Assembly (NCBI GenBank): GCA_916700875.1
Contig: CAKAKS010000068.1
Span: 27,497,253-27,561,252, forward strand
DNA: 64,000 bases
Direction: 5' to 3'
From: Sebastes aleutianus
Lineage: Eukaryota; Chordata; Actinopteri; Perciformes; Sebastidae
Both the position numbers and the translations under genes were made by a program. Numbering within the stretch: the first letter of the stretch is position 1; every line of letters begins with the position of its first letter. Below are positions 24,176 through 35,200 of this stretch, piece after piece. The notes under the pieces were generated by a model. The model worked only from the letters and a program-made list of their open reading frames with translations, was not told the DNA's origin and searched no databases.

Positions 24176-24677
24176 CTGTGATGGTGTACATTTGTTTTGC
24201 TTCATCTCATACACCAACACACACACACACACACCTATTTGAAGAGAAGTAACGAGGTGACTATGAGCTACAGATGCTGCTGACTTCACTGCCACCTACT
24301 GACCAGGCAGATAACTACAGTTTTAAACTTGTCCTGCAGAACTAGAGAGGTGAAAGAAGGTAATATGTGGAGAAATGCGTAGTTACAGGAGTTCTTGAAA
24401 GTAAACACTTAACAAGCTCAGATATCCAACCACTGTGTTCAAATTGACCACTTTTAATGGGTGAAAATGAAGCTCATAATTGTATTATTGGTAGAAATAC
24501 ATTCTAGCTGTCATGTTTAACTGCAAGTCTCTGTTTCTTTGAACGAGTCAATCCTGTCTCCTAGGGGGAAATGATCTCCATCGGTGCTCAGCGCAGCTTA
24601 TTTCAGGCTGACATTTTACCTACTGTTTGATGTGGGTAATTAAATACTGAGATGTAGGCCACCGGGGCCCCTGCTGA

Positions 24678-24713
<36 letters not shown>

Positions 24714-26140
24714 TCAGATAGCAGCACTGACTGAGGAAGAATGACATTCAGGGATTTGACCAGACTAAAAAAAACCTGGAGATTAAAAGACACAAACAAG
24801 GCAAAACAAATTTGGTGAAGTAAAGCAAAAAAGTGTATGCAAAGTGAAGAGTATGCAAAAATAAACAGTTTATATCACTTTTATATGTTTGGAAAATCAA
24901 AATGTAACTCCAATTTTAAAATGTATTGCCTCTTACAAAGTTTAAACTAAACACTTCAAGCTCCACTTTAATAGATACTGTCACCACTTTTAAAGATTGT
25001 ACACTGATTCATTTAGTTTTTAAGTTATTGTCATTTCCATACGCTCCATTCATTCTCTGTCATTTGCTACAATTTATAAGATAAAAAGTATAATAAATAA
25101 ATAAAAATTGAATAAGACACAAACACCAATCCGACTTCCATACCTTTTTTCATATCTCAGGCAAGACTGACTCCATACTAAGACACTTCATGTTAGTTTT
25201 AAAACCCTTTATAAAACCCATTTTCCCATGTTGCCTAGCAACGCAATTCTGTTGCAATTCCATTGAAACGCACTAAACGGAGCGTTTCAGACAGAGGGTA
25301 AATACAGCTATATCCAAGCAGACAGTATGAGGAAAAATACGTTTTTTTTTTAACATTAAAGCATGTAAACATGTTCAAGTAGAAACCCAAAATACAAGTA
25401 TGAACCGGAAAATGAGCATGATATGTCCCCTTTATGTATATATCAACATACATACAAAAGAAAAACAAAAATGGCAATTTAATCTCAAAATTACACATAA
25501 TACAAAAGTGAGCAAGACTTTTTTAAAAAATGTTATTTGTTCTTCTAGACCTTGGTGATCAGGGAAAACAAATAAGCATTGTAGCCAAACACAGATCAAA
25601 AACCAAATTACATTACAGAAACCAAATACTGCATATTTAATCTACCGGTGTCTGGCAAAATGAAACCCATAACATTAGCCTACCTTTGTAGTCTGACTGT
25701 ATACTAAATATACTACAATTCGGCTTTTGAATCTTATTCATTGTGTAGTGTTTTGTGTTATCAATTCAATTCAATTCAATTTGCTTTATTGGCATGACTA
25801 ACAATATAGCCAAAGCGTCAATTCAATAATAAATAAAAATAAAAAAAGAACAAAATAAAAACAAAAACATATATATACATATATACAATTTATTAAGCAA
25901 ATTACAATATATAGATATCTAAAACGAACATGCATGTAAATGGAAGAAAACAATGAAGAAGTAATTCATGTTTGTTGTGTCAATAAAACAAACAAACAAA
26001 TAAAAAATAATAATAACAATATATTGCAATATCAAAAGATAAATGTAAAAATCAACAACAACAAAAAAAACATGACATCTTTTGACACTTTGCAGTAAAC
26101 AACCAGCAGGTGGCACTCTATTACCCTTTATCCTGTCGGT
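24176..26140. other. Gene-free AT-rich spacer
   Basis: It contains a CA microsatellite (24681-24711), a CAATT pentamer run near 25765-25783 followed by TTTATTGGCATGAC (looks like a retroelement end), and poly-A-rich stretches. No exon of coronin or any other gene was recognised. Confidence 0.7.
24681..24711. repeat. CA dinucleotide microsatellite
   Basis: About 15 CA units downstream of the ssh2 3' UTR. Confidence 0.95.
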
Positions 26141-26173
26141 GACGTCACATTCGGATTCCCTCTAGGAACTTAA

Positions 26174-26222
26174 CTTCGAGAAAGAGACGTTGGAGGAAAA
26201 CGATTCTCGTCAGCAGCCAGGT
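26174..26222 (+). repeat. Left copy of a duplicated exon-like segment
   Basis: CGAGAAAGAGACGTTGGAGG followed by CTCGTCAGCAGCCAGGTG recurs at 27361-27412. This copy has ACGA where the other has ATGGCCAA. A perfect TGACGTCA lies just upstream, at about 26141-26148. Confidence 0.8.
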
Positions 26223-26587
26223 GTATCCATAGTAACAGCAGAAAACATTAAAAACATTTTCATACAAAAGAAGCATAGCGAAAACATAAACAAAGAGCTG
26301 TGTCAATCATAAAAGGACAACAGAAATTAAATAAAACCAACATAAGATAAAATTTAAAAAAAAAAACCCGATAAAAAAAGACCACGTGAGTATGACAATA
26401 ATTTCTCTTAAAAACTTTAAAGATATTGCATTCATTCATTGTTTTCATTGCTTTTTTGTTTTGTGAGGAAGAAATTGTTGACAGATATAGATTCATTTCT
26501 TTCATAAATACAAAGAAATTAAGCTTTTTTTTTGTTTTTGTAAATTTACACTTGTGAATGTGGAACTGCGCGAGAATTAAAATTAAA

Positions 26588-27290
26588 TTAAAGGGACTAT
26601 TTGTAACTTTGTACGCGCATAAATGTAGCGGGTCGTCACACATGCGCGCTCACATATGCGCGTTCGCGTGTGGCCGCTGCCTCTCCAACTCTGCCTGCCT
26701 GCCTTCGCTCAGAGAGCGCGTGCGTTCTCAGCTCGCTCCACCTCTAGACGTGAACGTGCGCTCACTCCTCACTGCAGAAGAGTTAGTTTAGCTCTGAGAA
26801 TATCTAGTGAATGCACAGTGGACGTTTGTGCAGAAAAAAAATGCTGCAGCTCCTCCAGACCAACAGAGGTTTCCCGTGTCTTGTGAAGTGACGGAGCTCA
26901 TTAGCTAGTAACGTTACCCTCTCGTTACCGACCGGGTGCCGGTGTCTCCTCTGCTCTCTCCGGCTGCGGGAGGAGAGAGCAGGGAGACACGCTGCAGAGC
27001 CCCGCTGCTTCAGCCTGCACTTAGGCAGGAAAAGCCAACACTAGGATCAGATCTAAATCATGTTCATGGAGAGACCTCCGTCTGGTCAGCTAACATTACT
27101 GCCAAGAAGCTGAAATATAGAGTGATATTGTGGTTTTAGCTGACGTGTGTCGCCTCACTGTTTTGAGTGATGCTCGTTCAGGTCTATTGAGAGCGAGCAA
27201 GCGCGAGCCCGACGCTGACTTTCGTTGATTTCACGGCCACAGGTGTCGCTGTTAAGAAGCATTTCTGAAAGTTACAAATAGTCCCTTTAA
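26588..27290. mobile_element. TTAA-flanked MITE (family D), GC/CpG-rich inside
   Basis: TTAA is present at both edges, with perfect 19-base inverted ends AGGGACTATTTGTAACTTT. The inside is unusually CpG-rich for the region (GCGCGTTCGCGTGTGG and similar). It has no transposase. It is inserted between the two copies of the duplicated exon-like segment. Confidence 0.85.
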
Positions 27291-27360
27291 TAAGAGCACC
27301 AACGTCTTTTCGAAGCAGTTTCGGTTGTAACGGCTGTAACGGTTGTAACGGATGTAACGG

Positions 27361-27412
27361 TCGAGAAAGAGACGTTGGAGGAAAATGGCCAATCCTCGTC
27401 AGCAGCCAGGTG
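27361..27412 (+). repeat. Right copy of duplicated exon-like segment, with ATG and donor
   Basis: GAGGAAAATGG gives a good Kozak ATG at about 27385, followed by codons MANPRQQP and a CAG/GTGAGC splice-donor match. The open frame stops after about 18 codons if not spliced. GG(C/T)TGTAAC repeats sit immediately upstream. A gene 5' end is possible but unproven. Confidence 0.4.
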
Positions 27413-27562
27413 AGCAAAACAGGTTGATTTCCTTTAATTAGTCCGGTAGGAGCTACTTTATCATGTAGTAATAGTGGAGCGATAGACTTTAACATTATAT
27501 GATATCTTTACAATACAGCCCTGCCAAGTTTTCTCTTTAGTTTGGAGTGGTATGGTAACTGT

Positions 27563-28581
27563 TAGTGATGGCGAGCTGAAGCTTCATGAAGCATTGAAGC
27601 TTTCCAACAAATTGGTTCGGAAAAAGGGTTCATTTCTAAAGGCTTCATGGTCACGAAACCACCTGGTGGTCAAAGAGAGTAAAACAGGCAGATATGATCT
27701 TAACCATGTGATTTGTGATATACTGTATTTAGGCAAGTAAAGGCTGTTGGGAATCACTATAAACAATGAAAATAAAATATATTACCATGTAATCCATTTA
27801 TATCTATATAATATATATGTCTATTTTCTAGTAAGTATATTATGAGTATATAACATACATGTATAATAAAGTGTAATTGTTTTGTGAGGAATGCATCTTA
27901 TGTGTGTAATGGTACGTGTCCACAGCCTCCGTGCTTTCCACGCCCCCCATTCATTGTCTACGTAAGCAGCCGCGCAATGCATTCTGGTAGCGTGGCGTCG
28001 CAATTCGAGAGACTAGGCGTCACGACGCCCGCTCCTCATTTGCATAAAGTTGAGGGCTCGTCTACTTTATGCAAATCACGGGCGTCCGACGCGACTCGCC
28101 GCCTCTCGAAACTCCCGAGGATCTTTTAAAATAAACGTTGTTGATCCAAATTAAAGACCGATTCATCAACTGCATGGATTATTTCTCGCCTCAAATGTTT
28201 TCAGAAACACATTTCAGTGAACTACTTACGTGAAATAAGAGAAGAAAGTTTCCAAACGAGCATCCATACTGGTTCCGGTTTGAAAGCTGGGAGCAGCGGC
28301 CAACGGCGGGAAAGCGTTCGTCCAATCAGGAGCCGAGTGCCTTGTTTCTAGGGAAAGCACACCAAGCGTCCAATGCTGGGAAGCATCGCGTCCCCTCACG
28401 ATAAAAAACGCCCCTGTGGACACGTACCATCACGCGGTATGGCCGGCCAGCGAGGCTTCGGACGTCATCAATGACGTAATTGGTCTAAAACGATACAAGC
28501 CTTGATACGCGCATCGCGGAAAACTTCCTGGATTACTCGACACATGCTCACAAAGCCTCGGCACAGCACGTAACATCACTA
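27563..28581. mobile_element. DNA element with TAGTGATG/CATCACTA ends
   Basis: The ends are perfect 8-base inverted repeats. AGTTTGGAGTG..GGTAAC..T lies just outside the left end and again just outside the right end. The left interior (GCTGAAGCTTCATGAAGC) and right interior (CACAAAGCCTCGGC) look like hAT sub-terminal repeats. Another element (27909-28430) is nested inside. Confidence 0.65.
27909..28430. mobile_element. Nested MITE with perfect 17-base inverted ends
   Basis: ATGGTACGTGTCCACAG at the left and CTGTGGACACGTACCAT at the right are exact reverse complements. The interior is CpG-rich and contains a second inverted pair around TTTGCATAAAGT/ACTTTATGCAAA near 28040-28075. Confidence 0.85.
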
Positions 28582-29029
28582 GTTTGGAGTGATGTGGTAA
28601 CGGTGAAGTTGCTGCATAACATTAGGACTTCTGTGACGTTACCCATAGTGGAGCGGATAACATCCATTTTTCGACATACTATACTATGACTTTTTTTAAT
28701 GAAATTTTACAACATACTATACTATGATATATATAATTTAATGTTTCTTGTAACCGAATAATCACAATTGTGTGTCTGAAATTTAGTAATCAGACATGTC
28801 ATTTACGTGATATAGGCAATGCTACTGTTTTCGATAATATGTTTATATCCTTGTTTATATCTAGAAACTGGACTGTAATTATAATGATTTATGATGGGTT
28901 ATAGAAATTATCTCATTTGCTCTGTGCCCTAGATTATGACCAAATCAGTAGTTTTACCAGTTTAAATAATTGGTAAAATTCAGATTTCCCCTTGCCAAAA
29001 ATGTATTACATCTCCTACCATGTCACTGA

Positions 29030-29435
29030 AAGGTTATTTATGTCTCAAAACTACTTGATTTCAATAAAGAGAGTTATATTTGACAGATTAAAGTGACAAG
29101 GTAGGAGCTGAAATCACTTTTTGGCAAGTAAAATCTACATTTTGTGGGTTGTATTGCTGCTATAAAGTTATTTCAACAGGTAAAAAAGGACTGGATGTGC
29201 TATAATCTGTCAAATATAACTGTCATGAGAATGAAATCAAGTAATTTTGAGACATAAATAACCTTTCAATGATTTGGTATGAGTTGTAATCACTTTTTGG
29301 CAAGTGGAAAACTGCATTTTATGGGCTGCATTAGATGTGTTTCAACAGGTAAAAAAGGGATTGGGTGGGGCTATAATCTGTCAAATAACAACTCTCATGA
29401 TTGAAATCAAGTCATTAGACATAAATAACCTTTGA
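29030..29435. repeat. Hairpin-forming and tandem repeat cluster
   Basis: A block AATCACTTTTTGGCAAGT ... CAACAGGTAAAAAAGG ... ATAATCTGTCAAATA ... GACATAAATAACCTTT occurs twice in tandem (29112-29282, 29289-29432). An inverted partial copy (GGTTATTTATGTCTCAAAAC ... ATATTTGACAGATTA) lies at 29032-29092, so a long stem can form. Confidence 0.8.
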
Positions 29436-30360
29436 CTTACTTTTTAATTGTCTGAGTGTAAACACATTAACACCAAAGGCTCTTTGCTGGTCTACATGAA
29501 TGGAGAGGAAAGCAAAGGTCCCTTGATGATTCCACCAATTAAACTTACTTCAGTCGACAGAGCAGACGGGTTACCTGAGGTCTTTTTTTTTTATACAGTG
29601 CGTGTCCCAAATTGAACTGTCAGCAGGAAAATAGTTGAAATAGTGCATAATAAAATCTGTGGAGCAGAAGAGAGAGGGTGTTACAGAGAGATTGGCACCC
29701 TTCCTCTTGCATACTGATGCTCTCAGCTTCTCTGTCTCTCTCCTCTGACAGACACACACACCTTGTTTTGTCTGTGGCTCTTTACAAATTCACTTCACAC
29801 ACGCCTGCAGCCCAGCGTTTCCACCAGCCTGATGTTATTCATAATGTCGAGCTGAGTCAGGGCAGTGGAGAAGTTGTGGCCGCATACTGCTGATTCAATG
29901 AGAAAATTATTTCATTTTTCTTTTGCCATTCTCTCCAACCCACCACCAAAGCAGCCTTGGGTGCTCTGAGTGGTGTTTCTTGGAGGGTTTAGAGTCTCTA
30001 AGCTGTCTTTTTCCTCCCTGTCAAGCCTAAAATAACCACAGGCAAAAAAAACTCCCCCCTTGGATCAGGCTGAGACGCTGGGAATCCATGTCACAGGGAG
30101 GATGATGGAGGTGGAAGCTGCTAAAAACAGATCAACTCTCTCTGGTGCCGACTGACGCTGCAGCTTTCCCTATCTCGTGAGAAATTAATTGCCTTTGTCA
30201 CCGCCCTTCACTCGAGAGGACCGGGAGAACTAACTTACAGTGGAAAAGCTGGAGCTAAAACTCCGTGTGGGGTCAAGGGATTTGAAGCATGTGAGAGCTG
30301 TAATTTAAAAATAGATTAAAAAATAACCCACTCATGCGGTGCTGGTCCAAAAGATGTTTC
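29436..30360. other. Spacer with no recognised gene
   Basis: Ordinary mixed sequence between the repeat cluster and the likely ankrd13b 3' UTR. No repeat ends, exons or RNA genes were recognised. Confidence 0.5.
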
Positions 30361-32060
30361 TTTATTTGAATCATTATCTGAACTCACTTCCCAGCATACA
30401 CCATGAAAACATCTTGCCGCATCTGCGTTTCTGCAGCATTTTTTAAAAAGTAAAAAAATGAATATTTTATTCTTATCAACCAGGCAAGCTTAAACTGTGA
30501 ATTGGAGAGGAGGCAGAGGTGGTTCTCCTCAGTTTGTGCTGATATTGGAGTGTTGAAGTTGTACATTTCTTTGAAAGAAATAATAAAAAAGAGAAGGAAA
30601 AAAAAACAAGCTGTCTCCGTCCGTCCTCGTCCCTCGCAACAATGTCCCTCAGTGTTTGGCTAGCCTTGAGCTCTGCAATATGACGTTACTTTTACAATTA
30701 TGACAGCAAGACTGAACAATCTGTCCAATCCAAGAACTGAACTAGATTTGCTTTTGTTTTCAGCGTGTTGTGTCGTGGAACCAGCTTGCTATTGGGGTGA
30801 AATAAAAAACCTAAAATTGCTGTCTATAGCCTCTGCAGTGATTCTTGCGGGGCACATTTTCCCTCAGAGAACATGCTCAGATATTGCAGGTCTCCAGGCT
30901 AGTCTCAAGTCGGACAAAATGAACCTCACACGGGTGCAGACCATGCTGAAATATTGTACACACATTGTACCGTGACTACACAGAAATACAGAAATCCTCC
31001 ACTCATGTAAGGTGAGAGGATGCAAATATACAGAAAACCTCTTCCTGTAACATTTCTATTCCACAATCCACTTACAAACTATCATGTCCCTTTAATTATT
31101 GTTTGTATTACACACAGGCCGGCCACAAACTCATTCACAGTCACATAAGTTAGTACACCAAGTGTTCATCTTGTAGTCTCATCATTATCTGTGCTCCTGC
31201 AGTCTTAACGTCAGGCTAAAACTACAACTGGCCTGAGTTTAGTTTGTGCTCAAACTCGTCATCTACATCCATTAACAGTCATATATGTGCTCCGCCCAAA
31301 AGCTAAATACAGTACATCTGGATTTTGTGCAAATAAAAAAAAAAAAAAAAAAATGCACCAGTCCGTTTTTTTTAAAAGGTTTTCATTAAAAACTGAGGAA
31401 GTCAGATGGTTTGTTGACATTCAACTCAACTTGACCAAGAAGGTTACAGTAATCTCCCACACCGCTGGTCCTGGTTCGTCACTGCTCCGTCCGCACAACT
31501 GTTTATTTTCTATATCACAGTTAAGACTGAAAACCACACAACTCAGTGGCAAAAGGACTCCGTGAGTGTGTGTGTTAGTGCTGGAGCAGAGTTGGCCTAA
31601 CACATTACGTTTTCAGGACAGAAGGTGATCTGTTGACCCCTGTGTGGAGAGCTGGTTTTGAAACATACACACATACATAGATACACACACATACCTGCAG
31701 ACAAACAGAAATCACTCATCCAAGGAGGCATTCCACTAAACTTGCTGTATTGGACGTGTCGTTGGTTGTAAACTGGCACTGGTTAAGAAAGTACCATGTG
31801 GCACCAGGAAGAGGAAACCGAGGTCCCTCTCTGGCTGTCTGAGGCCGGACAGCCGCATTGCTGTATGGCTTCATGGGAAAGGTCTGGCGAAGGCGATGGG
31901 AGAGAAAGGAGGAGGCCATCTGATTGTATGAAACCACTAAGATGATATTGGCCACTTACAGAGTGTGCTTTAAGTTTAAAGTAGCCCGTACTGCCCTTTT
32001 CTCCCATGTGTCCTTGGTCCAGACCCCTCCCCGTCAAACCCCTGCTGGGACACTCAGCTC
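30361..32060 (-). other. ankrd13b: Probable ankrd13b 3' UTR region
   Basis: Non-coding sequence after the stop on the - strand. AATAAA on that strand occurs at 31507-31502 and again at 30366-30361; either could end the transcript. A homopolymer A run (about 31327-31343 on the + strand) and a short CA-like tract also lie here. Confidence 0.35.
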
Positions 32061-32262
32061 TCATTTCTCCATGAGTGACAGCCGGATGATGCGCTGTAGC
32101 TCCGCCTCTTCCTGCCGCCGTCGGAGCTCCGCCTCTTCCTGCTCCCGAGCTGAGATCTCCATGGCGATGCGCAGCTGCTCGTCGTAGCTGCAGGTGGTCG
32201 GCTGCTTCTTGGAGGGCGTGGAGCAGAGGCTGGTGGGGGCGCGGGGCTTGTGCTGGGGGGTC
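32061..32262 (-). CDS. ankrd13b: ankrd13b last exon (UIMs 2 and 3, stop)
   Basis: Encodes TPQHKPRAPTSLCSTPSKKQ, then YDEQLRIAMEISAREQE and AELQRIIRLSLMEK before TGA. Two UIM-like helices are visible. A 27-nt tandem duplication gives QEEAEL twice. The acceptor is CCCCAG, and direct joining to exon 14 keeps the frame. Confidence 0.95.
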
Positions 32263-35200
32263 CTGGGGTGAGGAAGAGTGAAGGAGGTAGAGGAAGGAAG
32301 AACACAGGTTGAAGTACCTGTTCTACGACTTAAAGTATCACTTCCTGTGTAAGTGTAACTTAAGGTTACAGTAGTTTGGGTATATCCATTTTTTGTAGTA
32401 TTTTCTGATAAGGTCCCCTTTATACATGTTTTATAGAATTAGGCTAATAGTAAAAAAAAAAAAACTTCTTTAAAGGTCATTATAAGCCTTTAAAGCTACA
32501 GTGTGGGACTTTTACATATAAATGCACGTCCGTTATATTCAAGCCCTTGCCAAACAAGTTCACACAATGCTGATTAAGCCTATCGCTGTCAGGGAAAGCT
32601 CTCTGTATTTCGCAGTAAACCGGGGTTGTGGAGTCTGTGGCGACTTTCCTGCGCTGGCCGACAAGAAAATGCCCGATACAGCTTATTTGTTCTCAGAACG
32701 AGAAGTTAATTAACTCCACAACAACGTCGTTACATGAGCAGCACACAAAGTGCCGTCACACAAACTCGTTTGCTTACTTACAGTTCTTCACAGCGTAGCT
32801 GCTTATTCTACAGTAGCTCTCTGATTGGTTACATGCTATGTCAGTCTACCTGTATTACCCAATACCTTGACAAGCAGGAAGGGGGTAGAGACAATGCAGT
32901 GGCAGGTAGCTAGGAGTATGGCGGAAGCTATGGCGGGAAATCCCATGCCCCAGATAAAAAAGAAACTTAGCCAGAATGAGGCCTTCATATCTACGTAGGG
33001 AGCGGGTCTTCTTCACGAAGTCCGCCATGTTTCTACAGTAGCCCAGATCGGACAAACCGAACACTGGCTCTAGAGAGAGACTTTCATGTTTTACGTTACC
33101 TGAAGGTCACCATAGTTCTACAACATGCTTGTGAAACTGCGGTAACATATTTTGTTAATATTTTTGACAGAAATTGACCCAAAAAAAATCTATAAAAACT
33201 ATTTGTTCAATGATGTATTTATTCTACTTGTACATGTTGTTGTTCCACATCTGAAAAGCCAATTATTCACTTACTCAACTTATTAAAAAATGTAATTGGA
33301 CCTACTGGCCTTTATCAATAGTTTACCAACGTTTAAATGTTGAGTTACGCTAAAGAGACAAAGCAAGTGACGTGCTGGTAATTTTTAACAACCTGGCAAC
33401 CCAAAAGTTAGCCTTGAGTACCAGTATCTATAAACCTAAAATAACCCATAAGAGTTTCACCATGTTCTCCATACTAGTTTCACTTTTGTTTCTTCTCAAG
33501 TTCATTTTAGTTCTCCTGGGATTATTCAGTTCTTGTCACAAAGAGGACATGTAGAAACGACACATGAATAATAAATTATTACCAGCTATGTCAGGGTGAT
33601 AAGTTATTTAACTCATTCAATCAAAACAGCCTAGATTGCATTTGCTTTTTTACCCCTTACAATACATGACTGAAAGGACACCATGACAAGGTTTTCCACC
33701 CCCAGTTTCCTCTGACATTATAACACTGGCGTAAGTAAACACTGCAGTAGCAAGATTGTGTCAAATGAGGGGGAAGATGTGTGTGTATCCACATCAACTC
33801 ATCTACAAACAGGGAAGACGGTAGAGAGAAAACACCATCTAAAGATAACAGGCTAAAGTCAACAGCAGTACTGTCGACTGTGAAAGCAGGAAACTCTCCC
33901 ATCCTCTCCCTTTCTACACACACACACACACACACATATACAGTAGTAGTGTACAGCAGACAGGAGATGAGAGGAGAATAGCAGGATGGATAACAGAATA
34001 GAGTAGGGGAGGACACGACAGGAATACAGGATGTGAGTCAAGGATGGAGGGAAAGATCTGCAGATGGAAAAAAAAATACAATGGAAGAGTGTAAGACACT
34101 GAAGAATAACAATACATAACAGAAGAGAGAGGAAGTCAGAGACAATATGGGTGAGAAAACAGCAGGAAATATCGCCTTTGTCCCGTCAGTTATGGAGATT
34201 TATGTTTTTTTGAGGATTCCAGCTCTTTTGAAGATGAAAGTCCCATTCATATTTTAACAACAGATGCTTTATCAAACTTTATGTGCAGCTCCTGGTTGTT
34301 TCCTGATGATAGAGGGGTTGGACTTTGGAAGGAGGATAGAGGAATGTGGAATGAGTGTATACAGTGATTTACAAAACAGAGAGCAAGACTGAGGCAGAGA
34401 GAAAAGGATGAAAAAAAGTATGAATGTCATCACTTCATCATTTTCTCCAATTATACATTTGTGTGAAATTGTCATAATTAACATATAAATTCTTGGGTTA
34501 TGACCAAAAATGTGTTTTGTGAGGTCACAGTGACCTTTGACCACCAAAATCGAATCAGTTCATCTTTGAGTCCAAGTGGACGTTTGTGCCAAATTTGAAG
34601 AGTTTCCCTCAAGGTGTTCCTGAGATATTCACGAGAAGGGACCAGATGGACAGACAACCCGAAAACATATTAAAAAACTGAAAAAGACATATGAATAGAG
34701 AGGCGAAGTCCCACCCCCTCCGGTGGACCACCATGAGACCTTATTTGTACTTATATGTGCAGTAGTCAACGGCGAGAGACAAAAAATGTTTTGATCCTGT
34801 TTGAATTGCGCCATGAATCACACATATGATGTTTATCAATTTAAAAGATAATTTTGCAAGTCCAGAAAGTCACAGTTTGTCATAAAACTGATGAAGTAAA
34901 AGACTATGAAAAAATGTAATTAAAAAGACGACACACCCAAAGTCGTGTAAAGTGACGTCTCTCTAGCTGAAGCTACGATGCCTGTGTGTTTCGTACCTGG
35001 ATGTACTCACAGGGCAACGGGTCTTGATCGTTCTTTCTCTTCCCGGCTGATAAAAAGACCAGGAGTTGCTGGATAAAACACATCAGGTAAGATAACGTTT
35101 CATTTATGCGTGGAACAAAGCTGAGTTAGCTAGCTAGCTAGTGTTGGTGACGTATATTGTGCGAGACGAGAGATGTAGTTCACTGAGCGGTTTCACACAA

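Noticed and set aside
35011..35046. Including the 36-nt segment as a constitutive ankrd13b exon
   Set aside because: It lies in a transposon relic antisense to THAP-like coding, and direct joining of exons 14 and 15 aligns with the human protein without it. Kept only as a finding.
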